Assembly: GCA_944389505.1 (NCBI GenBank)
Contig: CALXMP010000004.1
Location: 1 to 64,000 of the forward strand
DNA from: an uncultured Spirochaetaceae bacterium
Lineage (GTDB): Bacteria; Spirochaetota; Spirochaetia; Sphaerochaetales; Sphaerochaetaceae
Length of the DNA stretch: 64,000 nt
Direction: 5' to 3'
Every line of letters starts with the position of its first letter. Positions within the stretch are counted from its first letter, which is position 1. Both the position numbers and the translations under genes were made by a program. Below the pieces are notes generated by a model, which made no database searches, was not told where the DNA came from, and saw nothing but the letters and a program-made list of their open reading frames with translations. Of this stretch, positions 55,222 through 63,403 are shown piece by piece.

Positions 55222-56508
55222 CTATATGAATCTGAAATACCTGCGGATCAGATAGTCATGATTCTTTCCGTTCCTCTCATACTCCATAGCCTCCGTGGCT
55301 CTGTCCTCCAGATAACCGGAAATAATCCGGTTTGGAATGACTTTATGGATGAAAGCGCTTAGCTCTGCCTCCGCCACCGCCTCGGAAAGGCTTCTGGGTA
55401 GCCTTTCCGAAAGCGGCGAGGAAAGCATATCACCTGCCGCTTCCGGTTCTGCTTCAAGACCATCCGCAATGCCTTCAAAGCCTGCAGACAGAAGAAGGGA
55501 AATAAGGAGGTATGGATTGGCGGCAGGATCGGGGCTTCTGACCTCCATACGGCAGTCATGGCCCTCTGCTGATGGTATTCTGATGAGAGTTGATCTGTTC
55601 TGATGGCTCCACGATATCGTCGATGGCGCCTCAAACTGTCCCAGTCTCTCGTAGGATGATGCAAGAGGATTGGCAAAGGATGTCATCTCCTTCATTCTCC
55701 TGAGAATGCCTGACATGAATGACATGGCCTTGGGATCCTCTCTCTCAAAGAGATTCTCCCCATTTTCATAGAGTGACAGATTTATATGCAGACCATTCCC
55801 GCTCTCGTTCGCCAAAGGCTTCGGAAGGAATGAGGCAAAAAGCCCATGCTGCTGGGCTATAGCCTTGACAGCTGTCTTGAATGTCATGAGATCATCGGCT
55901 GCCTTCAAAGGAGAGGAACAGCGGAAATCTATCTCATTCTGCCCCGGTCCGTGCTCATGATGGCTTCTCTCTGGCTTCACTCCCATGTTCTCCAGCGCAA
56001 AGCAAATCTCCCGCCTGACGTTCTCTCCTCTATCAAGAGGAGCCATATCGAAATAGCCGGCCTCATCGAAGGGCGTAAGTGTCGGGAAGCCCTTCTCATC
56101 TGTCTCAAAGAGGTAGAACTCGCACTCAGGACCGACAAGGAATGAGTATCCTGATTTCCCGCTTTTCCTCTCTATCTCGGAAAGGAGGTATCTCCCGTCT
56201 CCTTCAAAAGGTCTTCTGTCGGGGTACGTGATGTAGCAATAGAACCTGGCAACAGCCCTGTCAGAAGGTCTCCATGGGAGAACGGAGAATGTATCGAGGT
56301 CGGGAAAGAGCAGCAGATCGGACTCATTTATATTGAGAAAGCCCTTTATCGCGGAAGCATCGAATGAGACCCCATGCATTACCGCATGCTCGAGCTCATC
56401 GGCCATTATCGCGATATTCTTCTGCCTGCCTGAGATATCGCAGAAGGCAAGGCGGATGAATTTAATCTCATACTCCGCCAGCAGCTCTCTGATATCCTTT
56501 AAGTCCAT
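55222..56508 (-). CDS. glnA: glutamine synthetase type I-like
   Basis: A 428-residue GSI-family enzyme. The metal and substrate motifs are clear: GPECEFYLFE, HHEHGPGQNEIDFR, NGLHINLSLYENG with the catalytic His, and IRIPSAEGHDCRMEVRSPDPAANPYL. The adenylylation loop of enterobacterial GlnA is not seen, so control is more likely at the RNA level. The start at 56508 is chosen because GGAGG lies five bases upstream; the ATG four codons earlier and the ORF start at 56601 would overlap the leader terminator. First gene of the glnA-ANTAR-glnN operon. A GSI-like ligase with another amine substrate is possible. Confidence 0.9.
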   Translation of the reverse strand: MDLKDIRELLAEYEIKFIRLAFCDISGRQKNIAIMADELEHAVMHGVSFDASAIKGFLNINESDLLLFPDLDTFSVLPWRPSDRAVARFYCYITYPDRRPFEGDGRYLLSEIERKSGKSGYSFLVGPECEFYLFETDEKGFPTLTPFDEAGYFDMAPLDRGENVRREICFALENMGVKPERSHHEHGPGQNEIDFRCSSPLKAADDLMTFKTAVKAIAQQHGLFASFLPKPLANESGNGLHINLSLYENGENLFEREDPKAMSFMSGILRRMKEMTSFANPLASSYERLGQFEAPSTISWSHQNRSTLIRIPSAEGHDCRMEVRSPDPAANPYLLISLLLSAGFEGIADGLEAEPEAAGDMLSSPLSERLPRSLSEAVAEAELSAFIHKVIPNRIISGYLEDRATEAMEYERNGKNHDYLIRRYFRFI

Positions 56509-56526
56509 ATAGTCCTCCATTAACGG

Positions 56527-56559
56527 AAAAAGCGCCGCAGATACATCAATCTGCAGCGC
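56527..56559 (-). terminator. leader terminator in front of glnA
   Basis: An 11-pair stem with one G-U pair and a six-base loop runs from 56559 to 56532 on the minus strand, followed by TTTTT (56531-56527). It lies 18 bases upstream of the glnA ATG, inside its transcript, so transcription must read through for expression. Its 5' arm overlaps the hexaloop hairpin at 56554-56567. Confidence 0.85.
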
Positions 56560-56567
56560 CCTTGCTG
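56554..56567 (-). promoter_or_regulatory. ANTAR-type hexaloop hairpin (antiterminator) in the glnA leader
   Basis: On the minus strand CAGC-AAGGGC-GCTG folds into a four-pair stem with a six-base loop. A is first and G fourth in the loop, the signature bound by ANTAR proteins. Forming it takes up bases of the 5' arm of the terminator, so the two are mutually exclusive. The usual second (P1) hairpin is not seen upstream. Confidence 0.65.
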
Positions 56568-56578
56568 TCCATGGCTGA

Positions 56579-56608
56579 ATATTAGGAAAACCAGGACGCA
56601 ATAGTCAA
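56579..56608 (-). promoter_or_regulatory. promoter of the glnA-ANTAR-glnN operon
   Basis: TTGACT (56603-56608) and TAATAT (56579-56584) with an 18-base spacer. RNA would begin near 56572, only about five bases before the hexaloop hairpin. Confidence 0.6.
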
Positions 56609-56661
56609 GTGGTTCTATGCACCAATCTGCATTTTTATCCGAAATATATTCATGCATACAA

Positions 56662-56691
56662 TTGACAAGCGTCGTCCATCTGTCGTAAAAG
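56662..56691 (+). promoter_or_regulatory. promoter of the glutamate synthase-asnB operon
   Basis: TTGACA (56662-56667) and TAAAAG (56686-56691) with an 18-base spacer; the -10 box is weak. RNA would begin near 56698, just before the hexaloop hairpin. The gap to the divergent glnA promoter is 53 bases and contains ATGCA/TGCAT repeats that could bind an activator. Confidence 0.6.
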
Positions 56692-56699
56692 AACCTCAG

Positions 56700-56715
56700 A
56701 GAACAAGGACGTTCT
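56700..56715 (+). promoter_or_regulatory. ANTAR-type hexaloop hairpin (antiterminator) in the glutamate synthase leader
   Basis: AGAAC-AAGGAC-GTTCT folds into a perfect five-pair stem with a six-base loop having A first and G fourth. The loop and 3' arm are shared with the 5' arm of the terminator at 56705-56743. The loop differs by one base from that in the glnA leader (AAGGGC). Confidence 0.72.
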
Positions 56716-56743
56716 AAGAGAGATCTTAGTGCGTCCTTTTTTT
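56705..56743 (+). terminator. leader terminator in front of the glutamate synthase operon
   Basis: AAGGACG pairs with CGTCCTT and, inside a small internal loop, CTAAGA pairs with TCTTAG around a GAGA tetraloop. A U run continues to 56743. It ends 18 bases before the ATG at 56762, so the operon is subject to attenuation. Confidence 0.88.
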
Positions 56744-56761
56744 ATTTCCGGAGGTTTCCGA

Positions 56762-57856
56762 ATGAAGAAGGAAGGAGAAGTCAGGATCAGTTCAGGGTGT
56801 GCGATCAGCGGCATATTCTGCAGGGACGGCAGACGCATAACCGGTGAGGCAATCAAGAAAAGCATTGCTGTGATGCACAACAGATCGAATGGCCTTGGCG
56901 GAGGTTTCGCTGCCTATGGGATATATCCTCAGTACAAGGACTACTTCGCCCTGCATATATTCTATGAATCACAGGCTGCAAGGGAGGAAACTGAGAGATT
57001 CCTCGATAAGCGCTTCGATATAATAAACCTCTCGAAGATCCCTGTCAGGCAGACGCCTAAGATCTCAGATGCCCCGCTTATCTGGCGCTACTTCATCACC
57101 CCGCTTCCCCATCTTCTCCAGGACAGCCAGTTGGACGAGGATGAATACACATCCAGGGCAACAATCAGGATAAATGATTCAATCGGTGGAGCGTATGTCG
57201 TCTCCTGCGGTAAGGATATGGGAGTCTTCAAGGCTGTAGGATACCCGGAGGATGTCGCTGATTTCTACCGGATCGAGGAGTACGAGGGCTATTCATGGAC
57301 AGCGCACGGACGCTATCCGACGAACACTCCGGGATGGTGGGCAGGCTCCCATCCGTTTTCGCTTCTCGACCTTACCGTCGTCCATAACGGGGAGATCTCA
57401 TCATACGATGCGAACCGCAGAGCCGTTGAGATGTATGGCTACTCATGCAATCTGCTGACGGATACAGAGGTCATCACATACATACTGGACTACCTGACAA
57501 GGAAACAGGGGCTTTCCCTGAAGGAGTGCTCAGAGGTCATTGCAGCCCCATTCTGGACAACGATCTCCATAAAGGATGAGGAAGAGAGGAAAAGGCTTTC
57601 ATATCTGAGGAAGATGTTCTCATCGTTCCTGATTACAGGCCCGTTCTCGATCCTTGTTGGATTCAGGGGCGGGATGATGGCACTCAACGACAGGCTGAAG
57701 CTCAGGAGCCTTGTAGCAGCGGAGAAAGGGAACACGGTCTACTTCAGCTCCGAGGAGGCAGCGATAAGGGTCATCGAAGAGGAACCTGACAGGATCTGGG
57801 CACCTCGCGGAGGAGAGGCCATGATCGTCACACTTGATAAGGAGGCAGAACTATGA
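56762..57856 (+). CDS. glutamate synthase glutaminase (class II amidotransferase) subunit
   Basis: A 364-residue class II amidotransferase equal to the N-terminal domain of GltB. The N-terminal nucleophile is probably Cys13 in SSGCAISG after a short propeptide. HNRSNGLGGGFAAYG, HGRYPTNTPGWWAGSHPFSLLDLTVVHNGEIS and DTEVITYILDYL are the family motifs. It releases ammonia from glutamine for the FMN subunit encoded next. The start at 56762 has GGAGG seven bases upstream; the ORF start at 56729 lies inside the leader terminator. The next gene overlaps by ATGA. Confidence 0.93.
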   Translation: MKKEGEVRISSGCAISGIFCRDGRRITGEAIKKSIAVMHNRSNGLGGGFAAYGIYPQYKDYFALHIFYESQAAREETERFLDKRFDIINLSKIPVRQTPKISDAPLIWRYFITPLPHLLQDSQLDEDEYTSRATIRINDSIGGAYVVSCGKDMGVFKAVGYPEDVADFYRIEEYEGYSWTAHGRYPTNTPGWWAGSHPFSLLDLTVVHNGEISSYDANRRAVEMYGYSCNLLTDTEVITYILDYLTRKQGLSLKECSEVIAAPFWTTISIKDEEERKRLSYLRKMFSSFLITGPFSILVGFRGGMMALNDRLKLRSLVAAEKGNTVYFSSEEAAIRVIEEEPDRIWAPRGGEAMIVTLDKEAEL

Positions 57857-59337
57857 GGAGATACAGGATCAGGAAGGATGAGAGCTGCGTCTCATGCCTC
57901 AGATGCGTATCCGAATGCTCATTCGGAGCAATTGAGAAAGGAAAGGACAGGACACTGGTTTTCCATCACGATAAGTGCACCGACTGCCAGCGCTGTGTCT
58001 CATTCTGTCCGACTGGAGCTATATACATAACCGAGGATGAGAATAGATTCAGGCAGAACTCCGTATTCAGGGAGGATGATATACGGGAGATACTCCTGCA
58101 GGCTGAGACAGGCGGCGTCCTCCTTTCATCCATGGGTGCATCAGGGAAAAGCGTACCGATCTATTTCGACAAGCTGCTTCTCAATGCAAGCCAGGTTACC
58201 AATCCATCGATTGATCCTCTGAGGGAACCTATGGAGACCGCTGTTTTTCTGGGCCAGAGACCCGAGGAAGTACAGCGTGACCAGAGCGGGCGCATCGTCG
58301 ACAACCTTCCCCCTCATCTTGAGCTCAGGACCCCGATAATGTTCTCAGCGATGAGCTATGGTGCGATAAGCCTCAACGTCCATAAAGCACTTGCCGCAGC
58401 TGCTGAGAAGCTCGGCACATACTGGAATACCGGTGAAGGCGGTCTTCATGAAAGCCTCTATCCCTACAAGGAAAACACTATCGTACAGGTTGCATCAGGC
58501 CGTTTCGGCGTACATGGAACATACCTCAATACAGCCGCTGCGATCGAGATAAAGATAGGACAGGGAGCAAAACCTGGAATCGGAGGACATCTGACAGGAA
58601 AGAAGATCATAGGCGATGTCTCGAAGACTAGAATGGTACCAGAGGGACTCGATGCCATCAGCCCTGCCCCTCATCACGATATCTACTCGATAGAGGATCT
58701 TGCCCAGCTTGTCATGTCGATAAAGGAAGCTACGCACTACACGAAGCCTGTAATCGTCAAGGCTGCAGCTGTGCACAACATCGCACCGATTGCTTCAGGA
58801 ATAGCCAGAAGCGGCGCGGATATCATCTCGATAGACGGCTACAGGGGCGGAACAGGAGCTGCTCCGAAGCGCATCCGCGATAACGTCGGAATCCCGATAG
58901 AGCTTGCGATCGCTGCAGTCGACCAGAGACTCAGGGAAGAGAGGATAAGGGACAGGGTCAGCATCATAGCATCAGGCGGGATCAGGAACTCATCGGATGC
59001 TGTCAAAGCAATTGCGCTCGGAGCCGATGCCGTCTCGATCGGAACAGCCGCACTATGCGCGCTTGGCTGCCATATCTGCGCATCCTGCCATACAGGGCGA
59101 TGCGCATGGGGACTTGCGACTCAGGATCCCAAGCTCACAGAGAGACTTGATCCGGAAAAAGGCGCAGAACGGCTTGTGAATCTCGTGAATGCCTGGACAC
59201 GGGAGATCAAGGAGATCATGGGAGGAATGGGAATAAACAGCATCGAAGCATTGAGGGGCAACCGCATGGCACTCAGAGGAGTCGATCTCAATGCGAAGGA
59301 ACTAGAGGTTCTTGGAATCGGATATGCAGGAGAATGA
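57853..59337 (+). CDS. glutamate synthase FMN/iron-sulfur subunit with N-terminal 2[4Fe-4S] domain
   Basis: A 494-residue subunit equal to the central part of GltB. Residues 1-55 form a ferredoxin domain with two CxxCxxC clusters (CVSCLRCVSECS and CTDCQRCVSFCP). The FMN barrel follows, with SAMSYGAISLNVHKALA, GRFGVHGTYL, GGIRNSSDAVKAIALGADAV and the 3Fe-4S cysteines in CALGCHICASCHTGRC. It combines 2-oxoglutarate and ammonia to glutamate. No GltD gene adjoins it, so ferredoxin may be the donor. The arrangement resembles archaeal-type split enzymes. Confidence 0.95.
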   Translation: MRRYRIRKDESCVSCLRCVSECSFGAIEKGKDRTLVFHHDKCTDCQRCVSFCPTGAIYITEDENRFRQNSVFREDDIREILLQAETGGVLLSSMGASGKSVPIYFDKLLLNASQVTNPSIDPLREPMETAVFLGQRPEEVQRDQSGRIVDNLPPHLELRTPIMFSAMSYGAISLNVHKALAAAAEKLGTYWNTGEGGLHESLYPYKENTIVQVASGRFGVHGTYLNTAAAIEIKIGQGAKPGIGGHLTGKKIIGDVSKTRMVPEGLDAISPAPHHDIYSIEDLAQLVMSIKEATHYTKPVIVKAAAVHNIAPIASGIARSGADIISIDGYRGGTGAAPKRIRDNVGIPIELAIAAVDQRLREERIRDRVSIIASGGIRNSSDAVKAIALGADAVSIGTAALCALGCHICASCHTGRCAWGLATQDPKLTERLDPEKGAERLVNLVNAWTREIKEIMGGMGINSIEALRGNRMALRGVDLNAKELEVLGIGYAGE

Positions 59338-59338
59338 G

Positions 59339-60031
59339 ATGAAGGAATTTGATATCAGAAAAGATGGTCATGAGGAGATCATGGTAACGGACTGCCTTGG
59401 AGAGAGGTATATCGGATGCGGCATGAAGGACGGGGTAATGCATATCAAGGGAACCCCCGGCAATGCGCTTGCATCATACCTCGATGGAGGTACGGTGTAT
59501 GTCGATGGCAATGCCCAGGATGCGGCTGCTGATACGATGAATGCTGGTCTTCTTGCGATAAAAGGCTCTGCAGGCGATGCCCTTGCATATGGCATGCGCG
59601 GGGGACGGGTCTATGTCCTTGGCGATGCAGGATACAGGGCTGGTGTCCATATGAAGGCATATGAGGACAAGAAGAGCATACTTGTCATCGGAGGCAGAGC
59701 GGGCTCATTCCTGGGAGAATATCTTGCAGGAGGCATCATAATCGTCCTCGGTCTCGGCTGTGAGGGGAAGAGCATAACAGGCTATTTCTGCGGCAATGGC
59801 ATGTATGCGGGGACAATATACCTCAGAACGGACAAAGTACCTCTCAATCTCTCCGACAAGCTTATCAGGAGGAATGTCAGTGATGAGGAGAAGGACCGCA
59901 TCCTCCGCCCCATCATCGCCGATTATGCTTCTGTCTTCTCCATTTCCGCAGAGGATTGCCTCAAAGGAAGCTTCATAGCAATCGAGGCTGACAGATCCAA
60001 ATCATACAGCCAGCTCTATGCTGCAGTCTGA
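59339..60031 (+). CDS. glutamate synthase GXGXG-repeat subunit
   Basis: A 230-residue protein of the GltB C-terminal type, a right-handed beta-helix built from G-x-x-G-x-x-x-G repeats such as GGTVYVDGNAQDAAADTMNAG, GGRVYVLGDAGYRAG and GGIIIVLGLGCEGKS. It holds the other two subunits together structurally. The start at 59339 has AGGAG six bases upstream. It follows the FMN subunit directly and precedes asnB by eight bases. Confidence 0.93.
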   Translation: MKEFDIRKDGHEEIMVTDCLGERYIGCGMKDGVMHIKGTPGNALASYLDGGTVYVDGNAQDAAADTMNAGLLAIKGSAGDALAYGMRGGRVYVLGDAGYRAGVHMKAYEDKKSILVIGGRAGSFLGEYLAGGIIIVLGLGCEGKSITGYFCGNGMYAGTIYLRTDKVPLNLSDKLIRRNVSDEEKDRILRPIIADYASVFSISAEDCLKGSFIAIEADRSKSYSQLYAAV

Positions 60032-60039
60032 GGTGCTAT

Positions 60040-61626
60040 ATGTGTACAGTATTTGCTTACAGTGGGTCTGCTATCGGACTACCACAGATCAGGGGAATCC
60101 TTGAAAGGACACACAGAAGAGGTCCCGATGCAGAGCGGATCATCATGCCGGAGAAGGGTGTCTACCTTGCCTTCCAGCGGCTCTCGATAATGGGCATCGA
60201 CGAAAGAGGGATGCAGCCATTCGAATACAAAGGGAAGTACAGCATAACGAACGGGGAGATCTACGGCTTCCGTTCAATCCGCGAGGAGCTTGAGAAGGAA
60301 GGCTATATCTTCCACTCAGATTCTGACTGCGAGACAATCCTGTATCTCTACGAGAAGCACAGGGAGAAGATGTTTGCTCTCCTCGATGCTGAATATGCGA
60401 CAGTCATCTATGATAAGGACGATGGATTCATAGCAGCTCGCGACCCGATAGGCATCCGTCCCCTCTTCTATGGCTATGACCGGAACGGAATGATTGCATT
60501 CGCAAGCGAGGCATGCCTTCTCACTCCATTCTGCAGCAATGTGCTGCCATTCCCTCCAGGCCACTACTGGAAAGGAGGAGAATTCGTCTGCTATAGGGAT
60601 ATCTCAGAGGTGAGGGAATATACTTACGGCAGCATAGATGAGATAGCTGGAAACATACGCGACAAGCTAATAAAGGCCGTTGAGAAGCGCCTCGATTCGG
60701 ACACACCTGTAGCATTCCTTCTCTCTGGCGGTCTCGACAGCTCACTTGTCTGCTCGATTGCATCAAGAATCCTAGGAAAACCTATACGCACATTCTCCAT
60801 CGGGATGGACAGGGATCCGATAGATTCAAAATATGCAGAGCGAACCGCAGAGTTCCTTGGCTCGGTGCATACCAACGTTACGATGACGGAAGAGGATGTC
60901 ATAACAGTCCTTCCTGAGGTCATAGAAGCTCTTGCCACCTATGACATAACAACGATCAGAGCGAGTATCGGCATGTATCTTCTATGCAGATATATCCATC
61001 AGAATACAGATGTCAGGGTGCTGCTGACAGGAGAGGTCTCCGATGAGCTCTTCGGATACAAATACACCGATTTTGCCCCCAATGCGGAGGCATTCGAGAA
61101 GGAAAGCCAGAAGCGAGTACATGAGCTTTATGCCTATGATGTCCTCAGAGCCGACAGATGCATTGCTGACAACAGCCTTGAGGCAAGGGTTCCCTTCGGC
61201 GATCTCGATTTCGCATCATATGTGCTATCAATCGATCCGGAGATGAAGATGAACCACTCCGGGCATGGCAAGTACCTTCTCCGCAAGGCATTCGAAGGCG
61301 GCAACTGGCTCCCTGATGATATCCTCTGGAGGGAGAAGGCGGCATTCAGCGATGCGGTAGGACACAGCATGGTTGATGACCTGAAGGCATATGCTGAAAG
61401 GTACTATGAAGGCAGGGATCTGGAAGCTGAATACAGGAAGTATCCTGAGGATGGCAGGCCATTCACTCCCGAATCGCTCCTCTACCGCGAGATATTCGAG
61501 AGCTTCTACCCTGGACAGCACAGGATGATACCCGGTTTCTGGATGCCGAACAGCAGCTGGCCAGGATGCCAGGTCTCGGATCCTTCCGCAAGGGTATTGT
61601 CAAACTACGGCAAGAGCGGAGAGTGA
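60040..61626 (+). CDS. asnB: asparagine synthetase, glutamine-hydrolysing
   Basis: A 528-residue AsnB making asparagine from aspartate with glutamine and ATP. Cys2 (MCTVFAYSG) is the N-terminal nucleophile, RRGPDAE and NGEIYGFRSIREEL belong to the glutaminase domain, and the PP-loop LLSGGLDSSLVCSIA begins the synthetase domain, followed by TGEVSDELFGYKY and SLEARVPFGD. Slightly shorter than E. coli AsnB. Last gene of the glutamate synthase operon, so asparagine synthesis falls under the same leader control. Confidence 0.95.
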   Translation: MCTVFAYSGSAIGLPQIRGILERTHRRGPDAERIIMPEKGVYLAFQRLSIMGIDERGMQPFEYKGKYSITNGEIYGFRSIREELEKEGYIFHSDSDCETILYLYEKHREKMFALLDAEYATVIYDKDDGFIAARDPIGIRPLFYGYDRNGMIAFASEACLLTPFCSNVLPFPPGHYWKGGEFVCYRDISEVREYTYGSIDEIAGNIRDKLIKAVEKRLDSDTPVAFLLSGGLDSSLVCSIASRILGKPIRTFSIGMDRDPIDSKYAERTAEFLGSVHTNVTMTEEDVITVLPEVIEALATYDITTIRASIGMYLLCRYIHQNTDVRVLLTGEVSDELFGYKYTDFAPNAEAFEKESQKRVHELYAYDVLRADRCIADNSLEARVPFGDLDFASYVLSIDPEMKMNHSGHGKYLLRKAFEGGNWLPDDILWREKAAFSDAVGHSMVDDLKAYAERYYEGRDLEAEYRKYPEDGRPFTPESLLYREIFESFYPGQHRMIPGFWMPNSSWPGCQVSDPSARVLSNYGKSGE

Positions 61627-61659
61627 AAAGCATGGCAGGTGGGAATCACACCACCTGCC
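61626..61659 (-). terminator. probable pyrG terminator (between convergent asnB and pyrG)
   Basis: GGCAGGTGG and CCACCTGCC form a nine-pair stem with an eight-base loop, extended further by CATG/CATG. On the minus strand a short TTTT follows. On the plus strand there is no U run, so asnB would rely on the hairpin alone. Confidence 0.6.
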
Positions 61660-61664
61660 CATGA

Positions 61665-63263
61665 TCAATGAAGAGCTGCCTTGATGAAGCCATCGAATAG
61701 CGGATGGACTCTGTTAGGGCGGCTCTTGAACTCAGGATGGGACTGCACAGCGACGAAGAAGCGGCAGGATGGATTCTCCATAGCTTCGACAAGCTTCCCG
61801 TCAGGACTTGTTCCGCTGAAGACAATACCGCTATCAGCAATCTGATCCTGGAATGCAGGAGAAACCTCATAGCGATGCCTATGCCGTTCCTGCACGGTAT
61901 CCTGTCCATAGAGGCTATGGAGCAGCGTTCCTCTCTGTATTGCGCAGGGGTAGGCGCCAAGACGCATTGTCCCGCCCTTCGCGACGATATTCCTCTGCTC
62001 ATCCATCAGATCGATCACGCATTCATCACCTTCGGGATTGAATTCCCTGGAATTGGCATTTTTAAGTCCTGCCAGCGAACGCGCGGCCTCGATTACCGCT
62101 ATCTGCATGCCAAGGCATATGCCGAGATATGGGACATCATTCTCACGCGCAAACCTAGCACACTGGATCATGCCCTCGATTCCACGCGATCCAAAGCCTC
62201 CTGGAACCAGGATTCCATCGACATCCTTCAGCAGCTGTTCCGGCCCTATTTTCTCCACCTCCTCCGTATCGACAAACACAAGCTCGAGGTCAGCATCATT
62301 CCAGCTTGCTGCATGGTACAGCGCCTCATTTATCGAAAGATAGGCATCAGGCAGTTTCACGTATTTGCCGCAGATAGCGATCCTTAGTCTGCGGTCCTTT
62401 GGTCTCTCCATACGCTCGACAGCCGCAGTCCACCCCTCAAGATCGCATGGGCCGCAGTCCAGGGATAGCCTCGATACAGCAAAGTCATCAAATCCACGCT
62501 CATGGAGAAGCAAAGGAAGCGCATAGATCGGATTGACATTCTCGTTTCCGATTACCGCCTTTCTGCTGACATTGCAGAACATCGCAAGCTTTGAGAGGAT
62601 ATCATCATCGAGGGTCTTATCGGAGCGGGCAATAATACAGTCCGGCATAATGCCCATTCCCTGAAGCTCATGAACAGAATGCTGTCCAGGTTTCGTCTTA
62701 TACTCGCCACTGCAGGCAAGGTATGGGACAAGCACGACATGGATGAACATCGTGTTATCAACTCCAGCCTCTATGCGGAGCTGTCTTATAGCCTCAAGAA
62801 ACGGCTGGCTTTCGATATCACCGATAGTACCTCCGATCTCGGTAATCACAACATCGGCACCTGTCATCTCTCCAAGCGAGTATATCGCAGACTTTATCTC
62901 ATCGGTAACATGGGGGATTATCTGGACTGTCTTGCCAAGATACTCCCCTCGCCTTTCCCTTGTGAGGATATTCCAGAACACCTTTCCGCTCGTGAGGTTG
63001 GACTTCCTGTTGAGATTCTCATCGATGAATCTTTCATAATGGCCGAGATCGAGATCTGTCTCGGCACCATCCTCCGTCACGAATACCTCGCCATGCTGAT
63101 ACGGGCTCATCGTTCCCGGATCCACATTGAGGTACGGATCAAGCTTCTGTGCAGCGACCTTCAGCCCTCGCTGCTTTAGAAGCATTCCAAGACTCGCAGC
63201 GCTTACCCCTTTGCCGAGGCCGGATACAACACCACCTGTTACGAATATGTACTTGCGATCCAT
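61665..63263 (-). CDS. pyrG: CTP synthase
   Basis: A 532-residue CTP synthase making CTP from UTP, ATP and glutamine. The N-terminal synthetase domain opens KYIFVTGGVVSGLGKGVSAASLG. The C-terminal amidotransferase domain (from about residue 290) has the nucleophile in GICLGMQ and the His-Glu pair in SHPEFKSRP. The start at 63263 has AGGAGG four bases upstream and fits the family; the ORF start at 63410 lies upstream of the promoter and is wrong. Its leader carries a terminator-like hairpin. Confidence 0.98.
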   Translation of the reverse strand: MDRKYIFVTGGVVSGLGKGVSAASLGMLLKQRGLKVAAQKLDPYLNVDPGTMSPYQHGEVFVTEDGAETDLDLGHYERFIDENLNRKSNLTSGKVFWNILTRERRGEYLGKTVQIIPHVTDEIKSAIYSLGEMTGADVVITEIGGTIGDIESQPFLEAIRQLRIEAGVDNTMFIHVVLVPYLACSGEYKTKPGQHSVHELQGMGIMPDCIIARSDKTLDDDILSKLAMFCNVSRKAVIGNENVNPIYALPLLLHERGFDDFAVSRLSLDCGPCDLEGWTAAVERMERPKDRRLRIAICGKYVKLPDAYLSINEALYHAASWNDADLELVFVDTEEVEKIGPEQLLKDVDGILVPGGFGSRGIEGMIQCARFARENDVPYLGICLGMQIAVIEAARSLAGLKNANSREFNPEGDECVIDLMDEQRNIVAKGGTMRLGAYPCAIQRGTLLHSLYGQDTVQERHRHRYEVSPAFQDQIADSGIVFSGTSPDGKLVEAMENPSCRFFVAVQSHPEFKSRPNRVHPLFDGFIKAALH

Positions 63264-63274
63264 GATTCCTCCTG

Positions 63275-63318
63275 AAAAAGAGAAAGGACGCCTACTCCTG
63301 AAAAGAATAGACGTCTTT
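63275..63318 (-). terminator. leader attenuator of pyrG
   Basis: AAAGACGTCTATTC pairs with GAGTAGGCGTCCTTT on the minus strand, with a one-base bulge, a few G-U pairs and a loop rich in U. CTCTTTTT follows and the pyrG AGGAGG comes right after. It lies in the leader only 12 bases before the start codon. It is a candidate attenuator like that of Bacillus pyrG, though the G-start of that system is not obvious here. Confidence 0.6.
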
Positions 63319-63329
63319 GTCTTCAGCTG

Positions 63330-63358
63330 ATTATATTGCTTCAGCCTGTTTTCCTCAA
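63330..63358 (-). promoter_or_regulatory. sigma-70 promoter of pyrG
   Basis: A perfect TATAAT (63330-63335) and TTGAGG (63353-63358) on the minus strand with a 17-base spacer. RNA would start near 63322, giving a leader of about 60 bases. Confidence 0.8.
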
Positions 63359-63403
63359 CAGCAAGTCCATGGATCAGATAACGTTTTCTGAATTGCAAAT
63401 ATC

